A DNA stretch of 64,000 nt from Streptomyces sp. NBC_01351 (GTDB lineage: Bacteria > Actinomycetota > Actinomycetes > Streptomycetales > Streptomycetaceae). Within the stretch, counting starts at the first letter, position 1; each line of letters begins with the position of its first letter. A model generated the notes under the pieces. The model was not told the origin of the DNA and ran no database searches. It was given only the letters and a program-made list of their open reading frames with translations. The stretch lies in assembly GCF_036237315.1 (NCBI RefSeq), contig NZ_CP108358.1:1-64000 (forward strand). The letters are read 5' to 3'. This document shows positions 25,916 through 32,947 of the stretch, one piece after another. The translations under genes and the position numbers were made by a program.

Positions 25916-25936
25916 GGCGGCGCGCTCCGCGCCGCC
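25916..25936. other. Hairpin in the divergent region 25793-26157
   Basis: GGCGGCGCG (25916-25924) and CGCGCCGCC (25928-25936) form a nine-bp stem with loop CTC. It lies in the 365-base gap between the leftward candidate precursor and the rightward dioxygenase. The rest of the gap holds the motif at 25896 and, at 26009-26020, GGCCTTTAAGTG, which is repeated exactly at 39898-39909. Confidence 0.5.
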
Positions 25937-26157
25937 CTTACAAGGCCCTTACAGCGCCCCTCCGCCGCCCCTGCAGCGGGCCTCCGGGGGCCCTCGTCGG
26001 CCTCGGCGGGCCTTTAAGTGAGTGCTTGATGACGATGTTGCCCGCGTACCCGGTCAATACGCTCGCAATTCCAATTCGGATGCTCCCCTTCCCATGCCCA
26101 CTCCCCTCCCCCTTGGTATTCGCAGTGGCGCCCCGCCCTGCGAGGAAGTAGGTCCAC

Positions 26158-26847
26158 GTGAACGACACCGACGCTCCTCCGTACGGCCGGATCCTGCGGC
26201 TGGAGGAACTCCTGGAGGCCGCGCGCGTACGCGAGGACGACGTGGAACGGGTGCTGTTCCTGGCCACGCACCAGTCCTGCGAGATCTTCTTCGCCGTGGT
26301 GCTGCGACACCTGGAGGACGTGCGGGCGGCCCTGGACGCGGGCGACGGCTTCCTGGCGGCCCGCCGGGCGGCCCCGCTGCCGATCATCTTCCGTACGCTC
26401 GTGGGGCAGTTCGACGGACTGGCCACGCTCACCCCGACGGGCTTCGAGGCGATACGGACCGCGCTCGGCGAGGCCAGTGGATTCCAGTCCGCGCAGTTCC
26501 GGGAGATCGAGTTCCTGTGCGGGCTGCGCGACACCCGCTTCCTGAACACCGCCGGTTTCAGCCCGGTCGAGCGCGACCGGCTGCGCGGCCGGCTGGAGGA
26601 GCGGTCCGTGCAGGAGGCCTGGCACGACTACGTGGCCGGCGGCCCGGAGCGGGAGAGCGCGGACGCGGCGCGGCGGGTGCTGCTCGACTTCGACGAGGCG
26701 ATGGCGATGTGGCGGGCCCGGCACGCCGTGCTCGCCGAGCGGTTCCTGGGCGGCAGCACCGGTACGGCGGGCTCCGACGGGGCCTCGTACCTGTGGATGG
26801 CAGCTCGCCGGCGGGTGCTGCCCGAGGTGTGGGCGGAGCTGGCGTGA
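26158..26847 (+). CDS. Tryptophan 2,3-dioxygenase
   Basis: 229 aa. The haem-pocket helices are recognisable: VLFLATHQSCEIFFAVVLRHLED near residue 38 and the family signature SGFQSAQFREIEFLCG near 100. The enzyme opens the indole ring of tryptophan to N-formylkynurenine. Together with the coupled hydrolase downstream and the halogenase at 38271 it should turn chlorotryptophan into chlorokynurenine, as in taromycin biosynthesis (established precedent). GTG start with an AGGAAG-type site. It heads a three-gene coupled operon (26158-28486). Confidence 0.9.
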   Translation: MNDTDAPPYGRILRLEELLEAARVREDDVERVLFLATHQSCEIFFAVVLRHLEDVRAALDAGDGFLAARRAAPLPIIFRTLVGQFDGLATLTPTGFEAIRTALGEASGFQSAQFREIEFLCGLRDTRFLNTAGFSPVERDRLRGRLEERSVQEAWHDYVAGGPERESADAARRVLLDFDEAMAMWRARHAVLAERFLGGSTGTAGSDGASYLWMAARRRVLPEVWAELA

Positions 26848-27719
26848 GCAAGGCCGGGGCGACTGGCGGGCCCGACGTCGACTATTCGCCGAGTTCGCTC
26901 GTACCCGACCTCGACGCCCATCTGGCGCGGTACGCGGCCGACAGCGCGCGGGCCCGGGAGACCCTGCGGGTGCACCGGGACCTTCCGTGCGGGCCGCTGC
27001 CGGAGCAGCGGATCGACCTGTTCCCGGCGGCCGAACCGGGGGCACCGCTGATGGTCTTCGTGCACGGCGGCTACTGGCAGGAGCTCAGCAGGTCCGAAGC
27101 GGCCTTCGCGGCGGCGGACTTCGTGGCGGCGGGCGTGTCGTTCGCGGCGCTCGGCTACGGGCTGGCGCCGCGGCACCGGATGCGCGCGATCACCGCGATG
27201 GCGGCCGACTCCGTACGGAGGATCTGCGCCGGGCGCGCCGAACTGCCGGGCGCGCCCTCGGCGGTGCACCTGAGCGGGCACTCCGCCGGGGCGCACCTGG
27301 TGGCCTCGGCGCTGCTGGACGCGGAGGGCTGGCGGGCGGCGGGGCTGGACCCGGCGGCCGAGGTCGCGTCCGCGACGCTGATCAGTGGCGTGTACGACCT
27401 GGAGCCGCTGACGCACACGTACGTCAACGACGCGCTCGGCATGGACGCGGTGGAGGCCCGTGAGGTCAGCCCGCTGCGGCGGCTGCCCGGCGGGGCCGAG
27501 GGCTTGCCGCCGCTGGTGATCGCGCGGGGGGTCCGGGAGACCGGGGCGTTCGGGCGGCAGCAGGAGGTGTTCGCCGGGGCGGCGCGGACCGGTGGGGCGG
27601 ACGTGACGGAGCTGGTGGTGCCCGGTCGGCACCACTTCGACCTGCCGTTCGACCTCGGGGTGCCGGGCACCGTGCTCGGCGCGGCGGTCGCCCGCCGGAT
27701 CCGGGGGATCCCGGAGTGA
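26844..27719 (+). CDS. N-formylkynurenine hydrolase (arylformamidase, alpha/beta fold)
   Basis: 291 aa. The oxyanion motif HGGYWQELS is near residue 74 and the nucleophile elbow SGHSAGAHLV near 148. A late Asp and a His in PGRHHFDLP complete the triad. This is the esterase/lipase-like arylformamidase type. It releases formate from formylkynurenine to give kynurenine. The GTG start overlaps the dioxygenase stop by GTGA, and the next gene overlaps likewise. Confidence 0.85.
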   Translation: MSKAGATGGPDVDYSPSSLVPDLDAHLARYAADSARARETLRVHRDLPCGPLPEQRIDLFPAAEPGAPLMVFVHGGYWQELSRSEAAFAAADFVAAGVSFAALGYGLAPRHRMRAITAMAADSVRRICAGRAELPGAPSAVHLSGHSAGAHLVASALLDAEGWRAAGLDPAAEVASATLISGVYDLEPLTHTYVNDALGMDAVEAREVSPLRRLPGGAEGLPPLVIARGVRETGAFGRQQEVFAGAARTGGADVTELVVPGRHHFDLPFDLGVPGTVLGAAVARRIRGIPE

Positions 27720-28486
27720 TCCGGGCGCTGTTGTCCGGCCCGGTCGTCGGCCCGGTCGTCGGCCCGGTCGTCGGCGTGGTCGTCGGCGTGGATTTCTTCG
27801 GGGACGCCCCGGACGGCGTGCTGTTGCCGGCCGAGGAGGCGGTGGTGGCGGGGGTCGCGGCGGGCCGGCGGCGGGAGTTCGCCACCGTACGGCACTGCGC
27901 GCGCCGGGCCTTGCGCGAGCTCGACGGCGGCCGTGGTGGTAGCGGCGGCGGCAGTGGGCCGGGGATGGATGCGTCGCGCGGGGTGGCGCTGCTGCCGGAC
28001 GGGGACGGGGTGCCGGGGTGGCCCGACGGGGTGGTGGGGAGCATGACCCACACCCGGGGGTACCGGGCCGCCGCCGTCGCCCGGGCGGCGGACGTGGCAC
28101 GGCTCGGGATCGACGCGGAGCCGGACCGGCCGTTGCGGGACGGGGTCCTGGAGACGATCGCCTCGCCGGCGGAGCGCGGAGCGCTGCCGGGGCCCTGGCC
28201 GGGCGGTGGGGGTGGGGGCGGCGGGGGCGGCGGGGTGTGCTGGGACCGGCTGTTGTTCTGCGCCAAGGAGGCGGCGTACAAGGCGTGGTTCCCGCATGCC
28301 CGGGTACCGCTCGGCTTCCGCGACGTGGAGGTGTCGTTCGACGGCCCCGCGGCCGCGGGCGGGCGGTTCGAGGCGTGGGTGCGGCACGGGGACGGCGAGT
28401 TGCTGCGCGGGCGGTGGGCGGCGGGGGGCGGGCTGCTGGTGGCGGTGGCCGTCGGCGGTGGCCTCGGGGCGGGGCGCGGCCGGTAG
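27716..28486 (+). CDS. 4'-phosphopantetheinyl transferase (Sfp/EntD type)
   Basis: 256 aa. RHCARRALREL near residue 60 lines the CoA site. The magnesium motif is in LGIDAEPDRPL, and LLFCAKEAAYKAWFP holds the family FxxKEaxYK motif. It activates the ACP and the NRPS T domains by attaching the CoA arm. Two low-complexity oddities: the N-terminus encodes a GPVV repeat (27736-27790) and a loop just before the active site is a run of eleven glycines (28203-28237). Whether the GTG at 27716 or a later start is used is not certain. Confidence 0.85.
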   Translation: MIRALLSGPVVGPVVGPVVGVVVGVDFFGDAPDGVLLPAEEAVVAGVAAGRRREFATVRHCARRALRELDGGRGGSGGGSGPGMDASRGVALLPDGDGVPGWPDGVVGSMTHTRGYRAAAVARAADVARLGIDAEPDRPLRDGVLETIASPAERGALPGPWPGGGGGGGGGGGVCWDRLLFCAKEAAYKAWFPHARVPLGFRDVEVSFDGPAAAGGRFEAWVRHGDGELLRGRWAAGGGLLVAVAVGGGLGAGRGR

Positions 28487-28490
28487 TCCC

Positions 28491-28740
28491 CTGGGGCTCC
28501 GCCCCGGACCCCGCGCCTCAAACGCCGGCGAGGCTGGATTTTTGGCTGATGCCGCCTGTCCCGTGCGGCTCAAGGATCCGGGGCTCCGCCCCGGACCCCG
28601 CTCCTCAAACGCCGGAGAGGCTGGATCGACGCCCGGCGCGAAGCTGGATGTGGCCGACGCCGCCTGCCTGTGCGGCTCAAAGATCCGGGGCTCCGCCCCG
28701 TACCCCGCTCCTCAAACGCCCGAGGGGCTGGATCGACGCC
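28491..28740. repeat. Three tandem copies of the Streptomyces GGGGCTCCGCCCC intergenic repeat
   Basis: Copies begin at about 28493, 28580 and 28687. Each has the hairpin GGGGCTCCGCCCC followed by CCTCAAACGCC and an AGGCTGGAT or GGGCTGGAT box. Copies two and three belong to a 107-base unit that includes TGCGGCTCAA. This repeat is widespread after Streptomyces genes and probably ends transcription of the PPTase operon. Confidence 0.85.
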
Positions 28741-28764
28741 CGGTGGGGGGACATTTGGTGGGTG

Positions 28765-28804
28765 CTTAAGGGGGTGGTCCGGGGCGGGTGGGGGCTCCTA
28801 GCCT
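28765..28804 (+). promoter_or_regulatory. Shared-type promoter of the free-standing A domain
   Basis: CTTAAG (28765-28770) lies 34 bases before the -10 hexamer TAGCCT (28799-28804), which in turn is about 70 bases upstream of the start codon. The halogenase and trpC promoters have the same arrangement. Confidence 0.6.
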
Positions 28805-28872
28805 GCTGAGTGGCCTGCGGAGCGCCGCGTCTGACGGCGGAGAGCCGCCCGGGGCGAACCACAGGAGGAGCG

Positions 28873-30435
28873 ATGGTCTCAGCAGCCCACCCCAGCTCGA
28901 TCGCCGGCGAGGTCCGGCCGGTCGCGGCGGAATCGGTCGTGCACCTCGTGCGCGGCCACGCACGGACCAGGCCCGACGCCGTGGCCGTCCGTTCGGGTCC
29001 GGAGCAGGTCACCTACCGGCAGTTGTGGCAGCGCGCGCTCGCCGTCGCCGCCGCGCTCGCCGAGGCGGGGGCCGGGCCCGGGGACCGGGTCGCGCTGTGG
29101 GCCGACCGTACCGCCGGCGCCGTCGCCGGGGCGCTGGGGGTGATGGCCCTCGGGGCCGCGTACGTGCCGATCGACCCGAGCCACCCCGGGGAGCGGACGG
29201 CCTCCGTGCTCGCGGGGGCGGCTCCGGTCGCGCTGCTCCACGACGGGGCCGCGGGGGGCGGGACGCTGCCCTCACTGACCGTGCCGGTGATCGACGTACG
29301 GGAACTGCCGGCGCCGCCCGGGCTGCCCGAGCCGGCGCTGCCGGGGGCGGACGACATCGCGTACGTCGTGTTCACCTCGGGCTCCACCGGCACCCCGAAG
29401 GGGGTCATGGTCGAGCACGGCTCGCTCGTCAACTACGTGTCCTGGTGCGGCGACCTGGTGGGCGGCGCCGGCGACGGCAGCCCGCTCTTCGGCAGTCTCG
29501 GCTTCGACCTGGCGATGACCACGCTGTGGGTGCCGCTCGCCCAGGGCCGCACGGTCACCACGGTCGCCGGGATCTGGGACCAGGAGACGCTGTTCGGGGA
29601 GCGCGGGGAGGCTCCTTACAGCTTCGTGAAGATGACGCCCTCGCACGCCCGGTTCTTCGAGGTGCTGGCACAGCCGCCCCGGTACGACCGGGTGACGAAG
29701 CTCCTGATGTTCGGCGGGGAGGGGCTGGACCCCGCGCTGATCTCCTCGCTCGGCTCCCGGCTCGACGGGGTCCGGCTGGTCAACCACTACGGTCCGACCG
29801 AGACGACCATCGGCTGCTGCGCGTACCGCTTCGACCGCGACAGCGTGCCGTCGACCCCGACCGTGCCGATCGGCCGGCCCGCCTGGAACACCCGGGCGTA
29901 CGTGGTGGACGAGCAGCTGCGTCCGGTGGCGCCGGGCGCTCCCGGTGAGCTGGTGATCGCCGGGCGGGCGGTCGCCGCCGGGTACCTCGGCGGTGCGGGG
30001 GCCGGGAAGTTCCTCGACGAGGGCGAGCTGGGCGGCCCGGCCGGCGGGCGGGCGTACCGGACCGGGGACACCGTGGAACTGCTGGCGGAGGGCGCGCTGC
30101 TCTACCTCGGGCGCGGCGACGACCAGTTGAAGGTCAACGGGTACCGGGTGGAGCTGGGCGAGCTGCGCCATCACGTGCTGTCCGTGCCGGGGGTGGCGGA
30201 CGCCGCCTTCGACATCGTGCGGGGACCGGTGGACGCGCTGGAACTGTTCGTGCGGCTCGGCGGGCAGGGGCCGCGGCCCGACGCGCAGGAGTTCGCGGCG
30301 CTGGTCCGCAAGACCCTCGCCGCGGCGCTCCCCTCGGCGCTGGTGCCGAACGCGGTGCACCTGGTGGACGAGATCGTGGTGAACGCCAACGGGAAGACCG
30401 ACATCGGCGCGACCCGGGCGCGGACCGGGAGGTAG
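28873..30435 (+). CDS. Free-standing adenylation domain, aspartate-type code
   Basis: 520 aa, a lone A domain with no condensation or carrier domain. Core motifs: VFTSGSTGTPKG, NHYGPTE, YRTGDT and NANGKTD. Reading the ten specificity positions by eye gives D-L-T-K-M-G-H-I-G-K. From memory the classic aspartate code is DLTKVGHIGK, so nine of ten agree. It should make aspartyl-AMP and load a carrier in trans. The obvious acceptor is the third T domain of the big NRPS, whose own A domain is truncated. The MbtH gene lies 245 bases downstream. The start has an AGGAGGAG site. Confidence 0.85.
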   Translation: MVSAAHPSSIAGEVRPVAAESVVHLVRGHARTRPDAVAVRSGPEQVTYRQLWQRALAVAAALAEAGAGPGDRVALWADRTAGAVAGALGVMALGAAYVPIDPSHPGERTASVLAGAAPVALLHDGAAGGGTLPSLTVPVIDVRELPAPPGLPEPALPGADDIAYVVFTSGSTGTPKGVMVEHGSLVNYVSWCGDLVGGAGDGSPLFGSLGFDLAMTTLWVPLAQGRTVTTVAGIWDQETLFGERGEAPYSFVKMTPSHARFFEVLAQPPRYDRVTKLLMFGGEGLDPALISSLGSRLDGVRLVNHYGPTETTIGCCAYRFDRDSVPSTPTVPIGRPAWNTRAYVVDEQLRPVAPGAPGELVIAGRAVAAGYLGGAGAGKFLDEGELGGPAGGRAYRTGDTVELLAEGALLYLGRGDDQLKVNGYRVELGELRHHVLSVPGVADAAFDIVRGPVDALELFVRLGGQGPRPDAQEFAALVRKTLAAALPSALVPNAVHLVDEIVVNANGKTDIGATRARTGR

Positions 30436-30502
30436 GAGGGCGAGGGAGGGCGTAAACGGGAAAAATTCACGTTCTGGGGGGTTACGCGGTCATCCGCGCA
30501 CG

Positions 30503-30544
30503 TCAGACGTAGCTCAGTGGTCCGTCAGCGCGGTCCGGGATTCT
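30503..30544 (+). promoter_or_regulatory. SARP-type promoter of mbtH
   Basis: TCAG at 30503, 30514 and 30525 (GTCAGAC, CTCAGTG, GTCAGCG) recurs at exact 11-bp steps. A -10-like GATTCT begins 14 bases after the last one (30539-30544). It matches the layout before the ACP, NRPS and SARP genes. Confidence 0.7.
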
Positions 30545-30679
30545 CACAGGGCGGGCCGGCCCCCGCCGTGGAGCGGCGCGGGGCACCGGGGGTGTCTTGT
30601 CGCTCAGGCCGCAGTGCGGCCTGGGCGACAGGGCACCCCCGAGCTCGTCCATGACGACTCGGATGACGGAGTGAGCGAC

Positions 30680-30901
30680 GTGTCGAACCCCTTTGACAAC
30701 CAGGACGGAACCTTCCTCGTGCTGGTGAACGACGAAGGCCAGCACTCCCTCTGGCCCGCTTTCGCCCAGCGCCCCGAGGGCTGGACGGTGGCCCTGGGCG
30801 AGGGACCGCGGGACGCGGCCCTCGCCTACGTCGAGGAGCACTGGACGGACATGCGTCCGGCCGGGCTCCGCGAGGACGCCGCCGCCGAGTCCGCCGCCTG
30901 A
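30680..30901 (+). CDS. MbtH-like protein
   Basis: 73 aa. The family signature is complete: SNPFDNQDGTFLVLVNDEGQ, SLWPAF, PEGW, and WTDMRPAGL at the end. MbtH-like proteins bind A domains and are needed for their folding or activity. The GTG at 30680 is chosen because the protein then begins (V/M)SNPF, as usual, and GGAG lies eight bases upstream. It starts an operon with the exporter ATPase and the regulator at 31919. Confidence 0.95.
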   Translation: MSNPFDNQDGTFLVLVNDEGQHSLWPAFAQRPEGWTVALGEGPRDAALAYVEEHWTDMRPAGLREDAAAESAA

Positions 30902-30930
30902 TCGGGCACGGGGCCGGGCGGAGGAGGACT

Positions 30931-31875
30931 GTGGACGTGGACATGGCGATTCGCGCGGAGGGACTGCGCAAGAGCTACGAGGACCAAGAGGCGCTGGGCG
31001 GCGTGGACCTGGAGGTTCCGGCCGGCACGGTGCTGGGCCTGCTCGGCCCGAACGGCGCGGGGAAGACGACCACCGTGCGGATGCTGGCGACGCTGCTCGA
31101 ACCGGACGGCGGCCATGCGACCGTCGCCGGGTACGACATCGTGCGCGAGGCGTCCGAGGTGCGCCGCCGGATCGGTCTGGCGGGCCAGTACGCGGCGGTG
31201 GACGAGATGCTCACCGGCCGCGAGAACCTCGAACTCATCGGCACGTTGGTGCACTTGGGCAAGGTCGCCACGCGCGTGCGGGCCCAGGAGCTGCTGGAGC
31301 GGTTCGACCTGACCGACGCCGGTGACCGCCAGGCCCGTACCTACTCGGGCGGCATGCGGCGGCGCCTCGACCTGGCGGCCTCGCTGGTCGCGACGCCGTC
31401 GGTGCTGTTCCTCGACGAGCCGACCACCGGGCTGGACCCGGTGAGCCGGATGGGTCTGTGGACCGTCGTACGGGACCTGGTCGAGGACGGCGTGACCGTG
31501 CTGCTGACCACCCAGTACCTGGAGGAGGCCGACTTCCTCGCCGACCGGATCGCGGTCATCGACTCCGGCCGCGTGATAGCGGAGGGCACCCCGGACGAGC
31601 TGAAGCGCAAGGTCGGCGAGGAGCGGCTGGAGGTCACCGTGGCCGTGCCCGGCCGGCTGCCGGACGCGGTCCGGGCGCTGCGCCGGATCACGGCGGCGGA
31701 GCCGTCCGTGGACGAGGCGCGGAGCGTGGTCTCCATCCCGGTCGGCGACGGCCTGGCGACGATCGCGTCGGCTGCCGGGGAACTGCGGCAGGAGGGCGTG
31801 GACGTCCGCGACTTCGCGCTCCGCAGGCCCACGCTCGACGACGTCTTCGTCACTCTCACCGGCACTCCGGCCTGA
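30931..31875 (+). CDS. DrrA-type drug exporter ATPase
   Basis: 314 aa. Walker A LLGPNGAGKTTT near residue 37, signature YSGGMRRRLDLAASL near 138, Walker B VLFLDEPTTGLDPVSR near 155, and the DrrA C-terminal domain (RRPTLDDVFVTLTGTPA). Its likely membrane partner is the ABC-2 permease at 58146, 26 kb away at the end of the NRPS operon. GTG start with GGAGGAGG. Together they should export the peptide and give self-resistance. Confidence 0.9.
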   Translation: MDVDMAIRAEGLRKSYEDQEALGGVDLEVPAGTVLGLLGPNGAGKTTTVRMLATLLEPDGGHATVAGYDIVREASEVRRRIGLAGQYAAVDEMLTGRENLELIGTLVHLGKVATRVRAQELLERFDLTDAGDRQARTYSGGMRRRLDLAASLVATPSVLFLDEPTTGLDPVSRMGLWTVVRDLVEDGVTVLLTTQYLEEADFLADRIAVIDSGRVIAEGTPDELKRKVGEERLEVTVAVPGRLPDAVRALRRITAAEPSVDEARSVVSIPVGDGLATIASAAGELRQEGVDVRDFALRRPTLDDVFVTLTGTPA

Positions 31876-31918
31876 CCGGGCCGGCCGGAAGCTCGTTTCG
31901 GACTACGGGGGCTGCACT

Positions 31919-32833
31919 GTGCAAAGGATCCATTTCACCGCTGCCGACGTCGCCCGGACCCGCCTGAAGATCACTGCGGGACCGCTGGTCGAGTCGGCCT
32001 TCGCCTACGGACTGCTCGGGCGGGGTGTGAGCACCCCGTTCGCCCGGTGGCGCAGCCAGGTCGGGGACCGGCTGCGGCCGGCGCCCGGACGACTGCCGGG
32101 CGGGCCCGGCACGGACGGCGAGGCCGGCCTCGGCGCCCTCCTGCGGATCATCGAGCAGGGTGCCGCGGGCAGTGAGCTCACCCGGGTCTGGCAGGCCGCG
32201 GTGGCTCCGTACTGGGAGCACCTGCTGGCCTTCCTGGAGGTCGAGTGCGAGGCGCGGGGCCGGGTGTTGATGGGCGGCGGAGCCGAGCTGCTGCTGACGA
32301 CCCTGCACTCGCGGATCACCTGGCGTGCGCCGGTGCTGGAGATCCACGACGCGCCCGACGAGGACATCCACCTGGACGGGCGCGGGCTGGTGCTCGCACC
32401 GTCGGTGTTCCTGGCGCACCGGGCGGGGCGGGTCACGCGGCGCTTCGACCGGTCCGCGCCCGTGGTGCTGGCGTTCGGCGCGCCGCCGGACAGCTACCAG
32501 GCGACCGCCCTGTGGGACAAGCCGGACGGCAGCGGGCAGTCGCTGGGGGCCCTGGTGGGGCAGACCCGGGCGGCCGCGCTGCACGTGCTGCGGGCCAGTT
32601 GCACGACCACGCAGCTCGCGGACCGGCTCGGAATCTCGGCGGCGGGCGCCAGCCAGCACACCGCCGTACTGCGCCGGACCGGCCTGATCACCACCCGGCG
32701 GGTCCGCAACACGGTGCTGCACACCCTGACCCCGCTCGGTGCGGCGCTGCTCAAGGGCATGAGCGGGCAGCCGGTCCCGGCCTCCCCGCCACGGCCGGCG
32801 GCCGCGGCCGCTTCCCTCCAGCCCGCGTCCTGA
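31919..32833 (+). CDS. ArsR-like winged-helix regulator
   Basis: 304 aa. A long N-terminal domain of unknown ligand (LKITAGPLVESAFAYGLLGRG..) is followed by an ArsR-type winged helix at about 220-280 (RAAALHVLRASCTTTQLADRLGISAAGASQHTAVLRRTGLITTRRVRNTVLHTLT). This two-part design is common in Streptomyces. It lies 43 bases after the exporter ATPase, so it may tune export. The start is a GTG with no strong ribosome site. Confidence 0.8.
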   Translation: MQRIHFTAADVARTRLKITAGPLVESAFAYGLLGRGVSTPFARWRSQVGDRLRPAPGRLPGGPGTDGEAGLGALLRIIEQGAAGSELTRVWQAAVAPYWEHLLAFLEVECEARGRVLMGGGAELLLTTLHSRITWRAPVLEIHDAPDEDIHLDGRGLVLAPSVFLAHRAGRVTRRFDRSAPVVLAFGAPPDSYQATALWDKPDGSGQSLGALVGQTRAAALHVLRASCTTTQLADRLGISAAGASQHTAVLRRTGLITTRRVRNTVLHTLTPLGAALLKGMSGQPVPASPPRPAAAAASLQPAS

Positions 32834-32860
32834 CGTACTGCTCCATCACACGCGGGAACG

Positions 32861-32908
32861 CGAAAGGCCGCCCCCGGCACGGATCTCCGTGCCGGGGGCG
32901 GCCTTTCG
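32861..32908. terminator. Bidirectional terminator
   Basis: A perfect 23-bp stem (32861-32883 with 32886-32908, two-base loop) separates the rightward winged-helix gene from the leftward exporter operon. Its arms end in CGAAAGG/CCTTTCG. Confidence 0.9.
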
Positions 32909-32947
32909 TACGGGCGGGTCAGGGCGGTCAGGTCCGGGCGGGCGGCC

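Noticed and set aside
28491..28740. CRISPR-like array
   Set aside because: The three copies have unequal spacing (87 and 107) and contain the widespread GGGGCTCCGCCCC intergenic hairpin; no cas genes are present.
28018..28809. 263-codon plus-strand ORF across the PPTase end and repeats
   Set aside because: Out of frame with the PPTase and made largely of translated intergenic repeats.
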